Part shown: one piece after another, positions 25,238-37,394 of the stretch | Layout: every line of letters begins with the position of its first letter | Position numbering within the stretch: position 1 is the stretch's first letter | DNA from: Diorhabda sublineata | Taxonomy: Eukaryota; Arthropoda; Insecta; Coleoptera; Chrysomelidae | Assembly: GCF_026230105.1 (NCBI RefSeq) | Contig: NC_079478.1 | Location: 13,097,653-13,161,652, forward strand | Length of the DNA: 64,000 nucleotides | Direction: 5' to 3' | Notes under the pieces: model-generated | The model's database searches: none | What the model saw: only the letters and a program-made list of their open reading frames with translations | Told to the model about the DNA's origin: nothing | Program-made: the position numbers and the translations under genes

Positions 25238-25288
25238 GTGCAACCTCGAGATAACAAATCGGAAGGGAACAAGTAAATATTCGTTATA
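25238..25288. repeat. pogo/Tigger-like terminal remnant, left of mariner insertion
   Basis: CAGTGCAACCTCGAGATAAC followed by an ATTCGTTATA word resembles pogo/Tigger inverted-repeat ends. After the mariner-like insertion the theme resumes with AATTCGTTGAACTGAGGTTTG at 26957 and ATTCGTTATAAAGAGGTTG near 27223. Interpreted as an older element split by the younger insertion. Confidence 0.45.
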
Positions 25289-26946
25289 CAGTGCTTTTCA
25301 GATAAAAGTATCCACCTTTAATAACTTTTGTAATACTGGTATTTTGAAAAAATCCAAAAACACGTCAATTTATGTTGGAAGGGACAAGCATTATGGATTA
25401 TTTAAACTTACTGGAAAAGCCACCCCCTCACCCCTAGCAGCATCCCCTTTACTTCTCATATTTTTTATGTAAAATTGGATACTCCTCTTTGAGCTGATTT
25501 CAAAAATGTATAATACTTGTAGGTTAAAGTGGTTAGTTTATGAGATAAACAATTTTTCTTTTGAGAGCACAAATTTTACTTATTATTTACTTTCACCTTA
25601 TTTGCCTGTACTAAAATGGGTTGTACAACAGTTCAAACTCTTTAATCTTTTTAACTGTGCTATTTATTCTACTTAAAAAATCCAAACAACAAAAAACTCT
25701 ACTTTTTATTAAAGTTTGACATTGTCAACTAGAATTTGTAGTCACTATTGATAGTGTAATTTGATACATTATTTATTTTGTTTCTCTGTAATGGTTTACT
25801 CTTTGCAAGAAAGAATTGAAATTGTAGGTTTATACTACCAAAATAATAATTGTGCAAGAGCTGCTGCTAGAATATTTAACGAATTACATGACGGAAGACA
25901 TGCAACTCATAAGTATGTAATTCAACTGATGGAGAAATTTACCACAACAGGGTCTGTTTGCAATAAAGTGCATAAGCGAGAGGGACTCGTAAATAACGAA
26001 GCAATCCAAGTGGCAATTTTAGGGCAAGTCAGCTTAGAGGCTCAACAACCCCAATCGTTGTCAACAATAAGTAGAGCGATCGGTGTTTCATCTTCTACAG
26101 TTTTCCGAGTTCTACATAAATTCAAGTACCACCCATACAAAGTTAAGTTGGTGCACGAGTTGAATGAAGATGATTTTTATCGTCATCTATAGTTTTGAGA
26201 ATCAATGACGCAAATTATCAATAACAATCCACAATTGTTAAACAATATTTGCTTTTCTGATGAATGCTCATGGTCATTAAATGGCTTAGTAAGTAGGCAT
26301 AATTGTAGATATTGGGCTGAAAGTGATCCACATATTATGCGTGAATTCCATACACAACATCCCCAAAAGTTAAACGTTTGGTGTGGTCTCCTAGGTGACC
26401 ACATTGTCGGACCTTTCTTCATCAACGGAAATTTATATGGTGAATCATATCTTGAGTTACTCAGGGAAGGGGTTGGACCCACGTATTACAACAATAATAG
26501 AAAATGATGATAACCTTTCCGAAGATTTACTGGTATTTCAACAAGACGGAGCTCCCCCACACTATGCTATGCCCGTTCGACAATTTTTAAACGAAACATT
26601 CCCCACTCGTTGGATTGGTAGAAGGGGGCAGATGATGGAGTGGCCACCTAGGTCACCGGATTTAACACCCCTAGACTTCTTTTTATGGGAGTATTAACCT
26701 ACAAGTATTATACATTTTTGAAATCAGCTCAAAGAGGAGTATCCAAATTTTACATAAAAAATATGAAAAGTAATTTAAAAAAATAAAGGGGATGCTGCTA
26801 GGGGGGAGGGGGTGGCTTTTCCAGTAAGTTTAAATAAGCCATAATGCTTGTCCCTTCCAACATAAATTGACGTGTTTTTGGATTTTTTCTAAATACCAGT
26901 ATTACAAAAGTTATTAAAGGTGGATACTTTTATCTGAAAAGCACTG
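25289..26946 (+). mobile_element. mariner-like element, ~240-bp terminal inverted repeats, TA target
   Basis: Left end CAGTGCTTTTCAGATAAAAG and right end CTTTTATCTGAAAAGCACTG are exact complements, flanked by TA on both sides. The repeats continue inward for ~237 bp (to 25527) and ~250 bp (from 26697) with few differences, including the blocks ATAAATTGACGTG.TTTTGG, GCTTTTCCAGTAAGTTTAAA and AAATCAGCTCAAAGAGGAGT. Length 1658 bp. Low divergence between ends points to fairly recent activity. Confidence 0.9.
25791..26695 (+). pseudogene. Transposase of the 25.3-kb element (D...D37D), inactivated
   Basis: Tc1/mariner-superfamily DNA transposase, close to intact. It starts at ATG 25791. The N-terminal HTH region includes RAAARIFNELH and later SRAIGVSSSTVFRVLHKFKY. 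The catalytic first Asp is in NICFSDECSWS (26259), the second in VFQQDGAPPHY (26545) and the third in SPDLTPLDFFLW (26659), with 37 residues between the last two. It is broken by two nonsense codons (26190-26192 and 26196-26198) and a one-base frame change near 26465-26480. The protein stops after LWEY directly at the right terminal repeat, so the usual C-terminal ~90 residues are missing. A segment of the same family is seen at 36934-37300. Confidence 0.88.
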
Positions 26947-26948
26947 TA

Positions 26949-27300
26949 TATCAAGTAATTCGTTGAACTGAGGTTTGTTATGTTGAGGTTGGGTTGGTCT
27001 AAAATTCCTTATGAAGAGGTAAAAAAATAGTTTTATTCACCTCAACATTACATACTTATCTTGTTATGATTGTTTTACGAACAAAAGCGTGTCGAAACTT
27101 GTCGCGACATAAATCTCATTCTATGAGATTAAGAGTTATACATTGGTTGGAGCTTATATAAAGGTTTTGGGTTGACAAAATTCGTTAATTAGAGATATTT
27201 ATACTTTTTCTTGATAGTTGAAAATTCGTTATAAAGAGGTTGTTTGCAAAAAATGTTCGTAATGTAAAGGTATATTTTACATTGACTCTTATGGACAGTT
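26949..27300. repeat. pogo/Tigger-like remnant, right of mariner insertion
   Basis: Continuation of the element interrupted at 25289: repeated GAGGTT and TTCGTTA words (26957-26990, 27180-27245). No transposase part recognised. Confidence 0.4.
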
Positions 27301-28925
27301 CAAGGGAATTATGAAGAATTTGTTAAATTGACATGGGCCGTGAAGCCGGTCCTGTCTGGTTATAATGAAAATATGGCAAAAGCCGAATTCGTTTGAGGTT
27401 TGGTTTTATTTGTTTTTATCATAGCAGCGATTTCTGTACATAATTTTTTTAACTAAATCCTAGTCTTGTTATCCATTTATTTTTGTTTGTTTACTTTATA
27501 GAATTTTAGAAATGTCGTTTCTGCTATATATTCGAGCTAGCTTAGAGGCGAGATTTAATTTATGGCATAATGAATGGAACGCAATTATGTAAGTTGGTTG
27601 AGCCCCGTGTAAGAGTTTAAATGTATTCAATAAGTAAGAGGCAATGTTTATTAATTTACCTCACGAATAGAAATAGTATAAATAAATGGGAAAAACATTA
27701 CACCATGTACGACATAAGGCTATACAAATTAGAAAATCCCCAAAGACAGGACACTAAGTAAGAACATAGATATATAAAACACGCTGTAGAGATATTTCAT
27801 TAAGTACAGTAGGAAGAGAAGTAGTTAAGATTTTTTTAAAGTGGAATCGCTAGAACAATAATGCTATCCAAGAAAAAATTTGATGACATGGGCGGGAGAG
27901 AAAATATATCATTAAAAAAATCATCAAATGGACAACCAGAGCTAAGGTGAAAAAAAAACAAATAAAACCTACTAAGAGACTGTGCACTAATCCATAATAA
28001 TGAACGAATTATTGAATTCGCATGAACAGATGTTTGGGAATGTCTATTACTTCACCATTTTCCAGTGGTTTCATCAATCACTGATATTTTAATATATCTT
28101 TCTCAAAACATTGTAATCCAATAAATGAGAATATATTTGACAAAATATTTATAGTACAGCACTGTAAAATGTAGAATTTCTGTAAACTTTGTGAAATATT
28201 TCGTTCCGTTTACGGAATAGCAGATTCGAATGTTTATCATTTGATAAAGTCGATTATAGCATGGGAATAGAATTTTGTGTTAAGTGATCTGTGAATCCCC
28301 ACGTCCCATATTGCCGCTGATAGAAAATATAAACATAAGGGGATAATCCATTGGAAGGTGATGTATTTCATTCAATATTCATTCATTTTCGTTTTTTTTT
28401 TCTGCTGTTTTCTTTAATTCATTTTTACATCTAACCACATAACATGGAGAAAATTTAATTAAAAAGATATATTTCATGTTAAAGTTATTCTCTCAAGTTC
28501 CAACGGCCGAAATCATCTTTTGATTGCTAAATTCACAGTAATTGGTCTATCGCTAACGATGATTCTGAAGTAGCCATTAAACCCAAAGTCTCGCAAATAA
28601 CCTGGTCACATAGAATTAGCCATATTTGAAGTACTCGTTTGAAAGCACCATGAGGCGACCTCGTATCTGTCGGAACTGTCTACTGTGAAATAGATTGCGT
28701 ACTTAAGATGTTGAATCAAATATATTAGTAGTCATAAATTTGTAGACGCCGTTGTACGGTGTGTAAAAGCGTTCTATACGTATTCATGAAAAATACCGAA
28801 ACAAGTCATATTAAAATTCTACTTGAGAATGCGATTCGTATTTAATAAAATAAAAAAAAACATTGTTTTAGTGTTCCATGATTTTTTGAGCGAAATAAAA
28901 CAAATATTAAAGGAAGAGAATAGAG
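27300..28925. other. AT-rich intergenic, nothing recognised
   Basis: No coding or repeat structure I can support. Confidence 0.35.
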
Positions 28926-28929
28926 TCAG

Positions 28930-29130
28930 TATAATATAATATAATAATAATAAAAAATTATTAACGGAAGAAGACAGTGAATACGAAGAAGATGATATAA
29001 GTGACAATGGTACCATACTATAAAATGAAGAAAAACTGATGGAAACGAAATGCTATGACATAAACAACAAACTGAAACACAATAAAACAGGAGGACCAGA
29101 CGAAATAGTGAATGTATTAATAAAATAAAT
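28930..29130 (+). pseudogene. Short non-LTR RT fragment
   Basis: After an acidic stretch (EEDSEYEEDDISDNGT) comes INNKLKHNKTGGPDEIVNVL (near 29065-29125). This matches the start of the reverse transcriptase fingers in non-LTR elements (IxKLKNxKAxGPDEIxxELLK). The sequence then breaks off. Confidence 0.5.
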
Positions 29131-29419
29131 TGAGAATTCTATTTTATTATTAGCCTTTTTTTAATTTTTCATGCTGTGATTTTTTGTTCAATTAATACAT
29201 TTATCATTACTTCATACCAGCATCAGTTATTACTTCATAATATTCAAATCAAAATATTCCGAAAATGGTACACAATATCGAGTTTTATCAAGAGTACCTT
29301 TTTGCTGTAAAATCAAATGATGTTTAAGTTCTTATGAAGTTTTGCTTAAAACATCTAATATTGAAAAAGTTAAATTCGATACTACTTGGTTCGAACCGCG
29401 TAACTAACGCCCTCTATGA

Positions 29420-29583
29420 CAGTCAGACACAAAAACAAATTTTTTGAATGTATCAGCTTCCAAAACATATTCGTATAAAATTTCGTTGTCGTTACGAAAA
29501 TTTTTTTCTGAGCAGATCCCAAATATTGTTCAGTTTTCTATCTATTCTAGAGACCAGATCACCCTTTTTGGAAACACCCTGTA
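29420..29583 (+). repeat. Dispersed repeat, copy B
   Basis: Second copy of the 16466-16690 repeat, shorter by ~60 bp in the middle. It ends with the word ACACCCTGTATA, which also occurs inside the element at 14778-16157 (near 15788). Confidence 0.65.
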
Positions 29584-29589
29584 TAGAAT

Positions 29590-30630
29590 GATATTGGTTC
29601 AATAACTTTAATCTCTAATTGTACCATTCTTAATGATAGAAATATATTCACATCATTTTCTTTGCTACATTATCAATATATACCTATTTAAATTATTCAC
29701 TTTCCAAAGTATTTAATTTTGATTTAATTCAACCTAAAATTCACATTTTGACGACCCTAACAATATTCTTACATTTAATTAATATCAAACTAAGCACAAC
29801 ATAATGTTCTATACATGTCAAATATTAATTTTTTTTTCTTTCAGAGGAAGTTATCATTCCATCTTATATCAGTCTCACACAATTATCGGATAAACAAGCA
29901 AAGGAGAATTTTCAAGTTTAAAAATGCCCATTTCCATTAAGCTTGTTCAAGTTACCGATAAAATTTATTAGACAAAGTAATTTATCGGTTGAAGGTAGCA
30001 TGAAAAAAGAAACATAACAAAATATAAGTAATTTCCTGAAAATTTCGTCTGAAGCGGTAAGAGCACCATAAAAAGTTTTTGGGTGACGGGACCTCTAATC
30101 GCATTTTTAAAGGTGGCTGGAGAAACGTTCTTGTTAAGAGGATCCGAGTGATTTAAGCTCCATAAAATTGGATTCCTTTTTATTACAACCACTAGAGTAC
30201 ACATACTAAAAAGTAGATCATTTTATATTAGATGGTTTCCCCCGTTACTTTTACTAGAACTGGCGCAATTTCAACACACTACATAGGTCAGCGGCGGAAC
30301 AACGTCGTTCTCCCCACACAAATAGACCGACACATTCAATGTTTGTTGACATATATTCGAGATTTTTGGAATTCTACCACAAAACTAGTCATTATTGAAA
30401 AGAAAATGTGTAAAGAAGAATCCGTCATTATCCAGTTTTGATTACGTTTACACTACAATCAATTTTTTGTATCATTTGAAACAATAATTTCATTTATTAT
30501 TATCATAATGAACATATGATAAAAAAATTCTTGTTGATTGACTGATTCCATTAGTCGTCATTATCATAATCAAGCCTTTCAATCCTTTGGATTAAGGCAA
30601 TAGCTTATAGCGCTTTAAAAACCTTTTTTG
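29590..30630. other. No gene recognised
   Basis: Two small open frames (29968-30204 minus, 30232-30441 plus) abut but show no known motif. AT-rich otherwise. Confidence 0.35.
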
Positions 30631-30639
30631 AGCTGGATT

Positions 30640-31000
30640 ACTCTTCGTTTTCTTTATAGTTAATCGTTTGTATTGGCTGGTTTTGTTATTATTTTTAATT
30701 CCTTTCGGTTCCGGCATTTTGCCCTCCAGTTCTCTATATTAAGTGCTCTTATATCCTCCTCTCCAAGTTTTTCTCGGCCTGGCTCTTGGCCACAATTGGG
30801 TCCATTGCGTTGTTCTTTTAATAATTTCAGTTAGTTTTCTTCTCATCATACGCCCAGCCCATTTGAGTCTTTGTGTTTTTATGTATCTCAATATGTTCCT
30901 TCTCCAGATTTATTATAGTTCTCATTATCTTTCTCTAGGTGTTTTTAAGTGAAACATTCAATTAATCTACCCAGCTTCCTATGCTCTTTCGATGACCTAC
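30640..31000 (-). pseudogene. Non-LTR retrotransposon C-terminal fragment
   Basis: Minus strand: ILRYIKTQRLKWAGRMMRRK (near 30910-30850), then RARPRKTWRGG after a frame change (near 30780) and IENWRAKCRNRKELK (near 30745-30700). This is the standard tail YIKxxRLKWxGHxxRM...GRPxKRWxD.......NWxxxAxxRxxWR. Confidence 0.75.
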
Positions 31001-31009
31001 ATTATAATC

Positions 31010-32130
31010 TCGACAGTTTAAAACAGTCCGTCGTGATTTAACTGGAGAAACTGCATTTTGTTCAGCACAATATAAGATGACTAATAGAATTTAGACCTTA
31101 TGTGATTTTGTACAGTATGGAAGTTACTTTTAACTCAATAAACACCAAGCAACTTCAAATTTTCATATGAAGATGAAATGAAAAACAAAAAGTAGTTTAT
31201 CACCAAATATTATTATAAAGAAAAATCTGGTTAAAGAAGGAGAGAAACCTACACAAGAAAATTTAGTCTAGAAATACATGCCAAAAAGGGGTTGGATATG
31301 TGGTTGTTAATAAAAAAATTGACAGAAATAAGGGTCATCAATTTATAACACAAGTGTAAGTGTAGAAACATACGAAAACCTCGAAATCCATCTTCACAAT
31401 TGCATGGAATATGCGTTACTTGGATCAACCAACATTAGATCTTAAAATATTATAGGTCATAAGATTTCTTGAGAGTAAAGATGAAAGAATTATCAGCGTA
31501 AAAGACTCGAGATTTTCGAAAGTTGAACATGCAAACTGTATCGCAAGCTCCCGCGGAATTTACCAAAGAATTTAGGATATTGCTAAAGGTTTTTGGAAAA
31601 ATAGAAGAACCCTCAAAATTTTCTACCGTGAGCCGACCCTGCCAAAGTATTAGATGAGATCAATTATTATGCTCAAAAACACTTGAGATACGCTTTTATA
31701 GTTAATCAAAAACGGCAATTTATTTTTAATTTAAGAATATAATGACTGACAAGAAAATTAATGACCCCTGTTTTGTAAATACGATTTTTTCAACTAACTC
31801 TGAATTTCGACACAACGATCAATATTGAACATCCATGCTTTCAAAATAGTGAAATTAATTTTTTGTCAATATCATGATCAATTACACTTGCCTACTAGAT
31901 TTTCGTAATACAGGCGAAACCTTTATTTTTAAAATGGAAATACCGCTCCAATGATAGAAAAAATATTTATTAAGCCCTAACACGTATCATTTTTCAATAG
32001 CTTAATAATCCCTGTTTACATTAGCAGGTAGGTAATTTTATAAAGGGGCCGTTAATATGGCCAAAAAAATACCTGAACTGTATTATACAGAATAATAAAC
32101 ATAAAAATTAGTATTCTGTTAAGATTCATA
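31010..32130. other. No gene recognised
   Basis: Several short plus-strand open segments (for example around 31380-31480 and 31640-31740) without recognisable motifs. AT-rich. Confidence 0.35.
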
Positions 32131-32157
32131 GTGCAAAAAGTGATTATAAAGACGAAA

Positions 32158-33068
32158 ATGTCGAAAGTAACGCGCTGCAGATGCAAAACTACTCCAGACA
32201 AATTTTGCTGCATTTGTGGAGAATTTATGGTGAAGTCACAAGCCAGGTCACTTTCCGAAAATATGAGAAAAGCCTATTTCAAATATTTTGATACTTTAAT
32301 TGGAGACCAAGACAAGCAATGGACCCCCACTCGTGCTGTGTTAGTTGTAGCGTGTCATTGGTGCAGTGGATAAATGGGAAGCATGCCTTTTGCAATTTCA
32401 ATGGTATGACGGGAACCTACCAACCATTTTAACGACTGCTATTTTTGTCTAACAAAGACTGAAGGTTATTCTAAGAAAGGAAATCATAAGATCGAGTATC
32501 CAAATTTGCCGTCTGCTAGACGTCCTGTTCCCCATAACGAAGATTTACCAGTACCGATGGAGCCTTTAGATCCGCAAAATATTATTTTAGAAGATACTGG
32601 AGACAACGTATCATCAGCACGCTCTGAAGAAAAATATACCGACCCTATTTTCACTCCAATTACCAGTTCCGGCGAGTTACAATTGTTCAAAGTGAGTTGA
32701 AAGATTTAGCACGTGATTTGGGGTTATCAAAGCAACTGTCTGAACTTCTTGTTTCCCGTCTTATGGAATGGAACTTGTTAGCCAAAGAGACAAAACTTAC
32801 GACCTTTAGAGAAAGAAATGCTGCATTCTACAGTATAGAAAATTCGTTGTGTGCGTGTACAGATATTGATGGTCCATACATGAAGGAACTTGATATTGAG
32901 CATAATCCCAGTGAGTGGCGCCTATTTATTGATTCGTCTAAATACAGTTCAAAAACTGTGTTATTACACAATGAAAATTTAAAACCTATACCAGTTGCTC
33001 ATTCTGTGAAGATGAAAGAAACTTATGAAAATATTCGCTTGCTTTTAGACAAAATTAACTACAACTAG
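32158..33068 (+). pseudogene. Multi-copy arthropod protein family, broken copy
   Basis: Remnant of a protein family that I recall as repeated many times in arthropod genomes without an assigned function. It opens with ATG 32158 and a cysteine-rich start CRCKTTPDKFCCICGEF, then KAYFKYFDTLIGDQDKQW. A frame change near 32350 interrupts it. It resumes as DCYFCLTKTEGYSKKGNHKI (near 32440) and YPNLPSARRPVPHNEDLPVP (32500-32560), and shifts again at ~32690. The last part reads LARDLGLSKQLSELLVSRLM, WNLLAKETK, NPSEWRLFIDSSKYSSKTVL, LLHNENLKPIPVAHSVKMKE and YENIRLLLDKINY, ending at 33068. At least two frame changes. Copy number suggests mobility, but I saw no terminal repeats here. Confidence 0.7.
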
Positions 33069-33550
33069 TATAAGTGAATTTTAATCTGACTTCAGCGAAG
33101 GTTTAAATAAAATCCATCTATTAATAAAAGTTTGGGAATCTGTAGGTTCTAATTTATATTGTAAATTTAAAAAACCAATAGATTAAGCTCAAAACTTGCT
33201 CATAAAGACTGTTTAAGCCTCAAAATAAGTCTCAAATGTATTGTATGCAATTATTTGAATAATAAATTGTGAAAAACAGTGGCGCAAGCAGAAATTTGTG
33301 GAATTGAGGGAATTCCAAAAGCTCATAATTTGAATAGGAATTTGAGGCTACATAGTATATTAAAAAGGTTTACAAAACTATCCTCATAAAAAAACTTCTC
33401 TTTCGGTGGCATTGTTAAGTTTTTTAGCTAAAGTAATTATAAGAAGCCGAAAGGAATTAAAATCTTTTGTTATAAGGAAAAATATAGTTTACTTCTTTGA
33501 AAAGTTATTTTCAATACATTCTCAATCTCATAGATTTTCGATAAATAGAC

Positions 33551-33621
33551 GAGGAACAGGTATCATATACTAATACAGCAAAATATCTGGGGCTAACATT
33601 AGAATCAAAGTTACGCTGGAC
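33551..33621 (+). pseudogene. Jockey-type RT fragment
   Basis: About 24 codons read NTAKYLGLTLESKLRWTPN, the motif just after the RT palm (VKYLGVxLDxKLxWxxHI) of Jockey/R1-class elements. Nothing flanking supports more. Confidence 0.55.
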
Positions 33622-33624
33622 CCC

Positions 33625-35825
33625 TAACGCACCGTGGTGCTTTCGAAAAAACAGTCCTTATCGGGACCTGAAGTTAGCAAGAGTCACGAACAGCTTCTCT
33701 CAAAACACGTGAACATCGGCACCATCAACCTAGAGAGGACGAGGCCTTTTGAGTTAACAACCTCAGTGCTCAGTGTCAAACTAGAGCAAAGTGCGGATTC
33801 TTACATATTAGTGCTAGTGTTAATTGTAATAAATATAGTACAATTCGAGGAGCTTCTACTGTCTTACTGAGTAAGACCTTTATTTGTTCATTGTTCATTG
33901 ATCGCAATCATCATCAGAATACAATATTAATGGGAATATAAATCAGCTTTGGCTTTAATTAGAGTTATCCAAATTATTGATAAATATTCTCCAATCAATG
34001 AATTGATTCGACCTTCAAATGAATGAATTTCTCTTTGAAACCCCAAAAAAAAACTCAATCCCTCTTTATTATTTTCATTTAGGATAATGCCTTTAGGTAT
34101 ATTTCCTTAAAAAAATAATACAACAAGCTGAAAACTTGAAAGAAAACTTGGGAAGTTAAATGCGTAGCTTCTCGCGCTCCTAAGCTAATGCACCGATATC
34201 AAAACCTTTAAACAGAATTTTGGTTGACCGATTTCAGGATCGATGAGCAGTAGCATTAGATTTTCACGGAAAGTTTTCAAGGCAAAAACGAGACGAGAAT
34301 TTATCTTTCTTCGTCAATTTTGCGTGGAAAAGACTTCGAGCAGAAACAATATCTCTCCAAATAGATGTACAATTTATTTCAGAATGGGAATCGTTCCTTT
34401 GATCAAATCCTATACAAAGTAGATATTTGTGTACTAAAAAGATTGCCATTATTGAATCACCCTTCCAGATATTTCGTCGGATAAAAAACTCAATTCGGGA
34501 TGAAAACTACCGCTTCTCGAGGAATAAACTACAAACGAAGGTTTGTGAAACTTTATTCACATAAGGTGGTCCTAGAAAAAAATCAATTATTCCATTTTTA
34601 TTTTCCAATACTGCCGCAATAACCAGAAAATACTTTTTTCTCCATATAAAAAAAAGATTATTCACTTTCATAATATAAGAACAATTATTTTAGCTTATTG
34701 TTAGAAGGAAGTTGATCTTTCATTTTCCGAATTTTCCCTTGCAATATGACAATTAATAATTTTCATCAGTAAGACAAATACCCTGGATGATTACGTATGT
34801 CCATCTAGTAGGAATTAATAATTCTGCAGTACTTTCTGAAGGCCACAGCCGACTCATGCACAATGATTAACAATCCGTAACTTTTACACGGACAGGACAA
34901 TCTAAAGATAGCAAATATGAATTTTTTCAATCGATTTTTCAATAAAAATGTACTCTTTGCTAAACTCGATACTATTTATGTTTAAGGAGATACGTAGCTA
35001 CTTATAATTCTGCCCGTAAAGCGTTCAGTATACAACCCTCTGGCTTCTGACGAGTTACCAGAAGCCAAACCATACATCAAATGCATGTCCGGCAACTACC
35101 ATATTGAAACTTCAAATACGATGTGATAATTATTGGTACCAGTTTTTGAAAAGTCCAGAAACACTCTTTATACCTTATAAGCTGTTCTAGAAATCAATCC
35201 AGTCCAAATAGAGAACTTGAGTGAGAAATGTCAAAATATATTCAGTGAAAAAAAATAGCAACAAAATCTCGCATAAAACTAGATAAATCGCAGCTAAATA
35301 TTTTTTTTAGATTTGGTGGATGTCAAAAGTCAAATGACAGATCAGAAATTCAAATAATTCACCTAAATATGAAGTATAGGAGACGATGAGCTACAGTGAA
35401 ACAAATTTGGTTTTTGGGCGTGCAATATTAAACTATAATCTTCAGTAATATTTGATGGCCAAATTTTTATTGTCATAGTCTAAAATTATTTATGGCTATA
35501 CAGGAAATCCAAAGTATACTTTTGAAATCTTCACAGATAATTAGGTTAACTTTGAATGAGGTTTCATGTTCCTAGGTTTTGGGATATTTCATTATCTTCG
35601 GAAAGAGTTATCGTAGAAGTGCAGTCTCGATATAATAGTGATTTAGGATACCATGAAGTATCAATCGTAATTTATGTTGTTGCCTCATTTTATAATGAAG
35701 TGTTCAAATATTGAGGTCACTTTAGCTAAATTGCGAATATCCTGAATGAAACCTACTGCAAAAGATGAGTTTTGAAATAGTGCTGACAGATTATTTCGTG
35801 TTACAGGTATTCTTGCTCACACGAA
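33625..35825. other. No gene recognised
   Basis: 33634-33870 is a 78-codon plus-strand open frame with higher GC and no motif; the segment might be a retroelement terminal region but no second copy is present. 35622-35735 has AGTCTCGATATAATAGTGA and TATAATGAAGTG words reminiscent of pogo-like ends. The remainder is AT-rich. Confidence 0.3.
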
Positions 35826-35829
35826 GGAG

Positions 35830-36030
35830 AAGAAGACAATACCAGTCACCACCGACGAAGATAATGAACTCCTGATATTATAATCAGTATTAGAGAATCC
35901 GACAGGAAGTATCAGAAAAATTACCAGAAACACAAGTATAAGTCAAACCAGTGTTTATAGAATTCTGAGGAAATCATCCGCATCATATTCAGTTGCATTA
36001 GTAATTATATAGCAACGACTTTTAGCACAC
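35830..36030 (+). pseudogene. DDE transposase N-terminal fragment
   Basis: Plus strand: VTTDEDNELLIL, a stop, then SVLENPTGSIRKITRNTSIS and QTSVYRILRKSS (35845-35985). This is the second helix-turn-helix of the Tc1/mariner superfamily (LxxVxxNPxxSxRxLAxxxGISxxSVxRILKxxxxHPY). It stops before the catalytic domain. Confidence 0.6.
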
Positions 36031-36933
36031 AATAGGCTTTTGCTGATGAGCCCTCGAGGAAGAAAACTTTTGCAAATCAAAGGACTAATCTACTTTCACT
36101 ATTTTGGCGCTGGAAATAGATACTTGTTCCATACTGCAGACCGTCAGAATTAAATGGAGTAGATATGTGTTTACTGAGATTGTGGAGAATCACGTAATAA
36201 GACTCATTTTTTCAATGGTCACACGAATCTACGAATATCGCTCATTCTATTGAAAAAATCGTATGTTTAACTAATTTTGAGACATCTTGTATGATTGGAA
36301 AAAATTTTAGTTTTAGTAACTGATATTTATATAATTATTAGAATGAAATTTTGGAAAATCATAGATGCCGTTTGCCCCCTAGAAATCGTATAAATACCCC
36401 TGTTATAATTGTTTTTCAATATAACAAATTATCGGTGATAAAACAAAACAATCATTAATTAATAATTGTCATTTATCTCATTTCTATTGAATTCAAATTA
36501 ATATTGCACTTGATAAAATCTTATTGCATTTTTGTAGCTGAAATAAAAAAAGGCTCTGATAAAATCAAAAAATAAAATAACAAAACTTTCTAATTTCATA
36601 CGGAATCTCTTAAATTTTTTTCCAAAGCTCTTCCCTCTGTAGTATTATTTTCTTGATTATCAGTTATCATTCCACTCTTTTCCTTTGTACGACCTTTCCC
36701 AATACTATTCTTCAGTACTTTCTTCCAGGAAATCGAATCAATTCACGTGGAGCAACAAACGTTTCTTCATTTGGATTAAAATCGAAGCGTATGGGACAGG
36801 ATTATAAATTGTCTAGAGATTGTTTCTTGGTGGATAGGGAGAAGAAACTTCAACTGAAATTCACGAAACTTCATACATCCTAATGTGTGAAATAGAAAAA
36901 CTACGAATTTTTTAAAACATACAGTAAAGACAA

Positions 36934-37300
36934 TTACAGCAGATGCTCAAAATGTTGTCTATTTACATCAATACAAAAAGCAATGCGATTTTTAAAACTT
37001 TCCAATACATGCTGCAACATCCTTGACTGCTCAATTCTTCTTATCTCTGTGGTAATACTATCTTCTAATTCCTGAATATTGGCAGGTTTTGTTTTATAAA
37101 CAATGTTTTTAAGTGACACAGGAATAAATCTAAAGGATTCATGTCGGGGGATCGTAGTGGTCATTCGATGAAACCACGCCTTCCAATCCATCTTCTGGGA
37201 AACACATTATTTAGGTATTGCCTCACTACACACGTATATTGAGGTGGGGCATCATCTTGTAGCAAAATATTGTTGTTTGATATAGGTATTGCTATTTTCT
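36934..37300 (-). pseudogene. DDE transposase C-terminal fragment
   Basis: Minus strand: ISNNNILLQDDAPPQYTCVV (second catalytic Asp near 37258), RQYLNNVFPRRWIGRRGFIE, then after a frame change WPLRSPDMNPLDLFL (third Asp). The family's C-terminal tail follows: LKNIVYKTKPANIQELEDSI, RRIEQSRMLQHVLESFKNRI and the end DVNRQHFEHLL. It is related to the transposase at 25.8-26.7 kb and, unlike that copy, keeps the C-terminal tail. Confidence 0.75.
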
Positions 37301-37394
37301 GAAAATTTCTAAAAATGAATAAATTTATGTAATAATAATAAAAAGCACTCAAAGAGATAAGGCATCTGGTGAGGATGACATCATTACCCACTAC

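Noticed and set aside
29968..30441. Divergent pair of small genes
   Set aside because: Short, motif-free frames in AT-rich DNA.
33634..33870. LTR of a retrotransposon
   Set aside because: Higher GC and an AATAAA suggest it, but no second copy and no internal retroelement genes are in the window.
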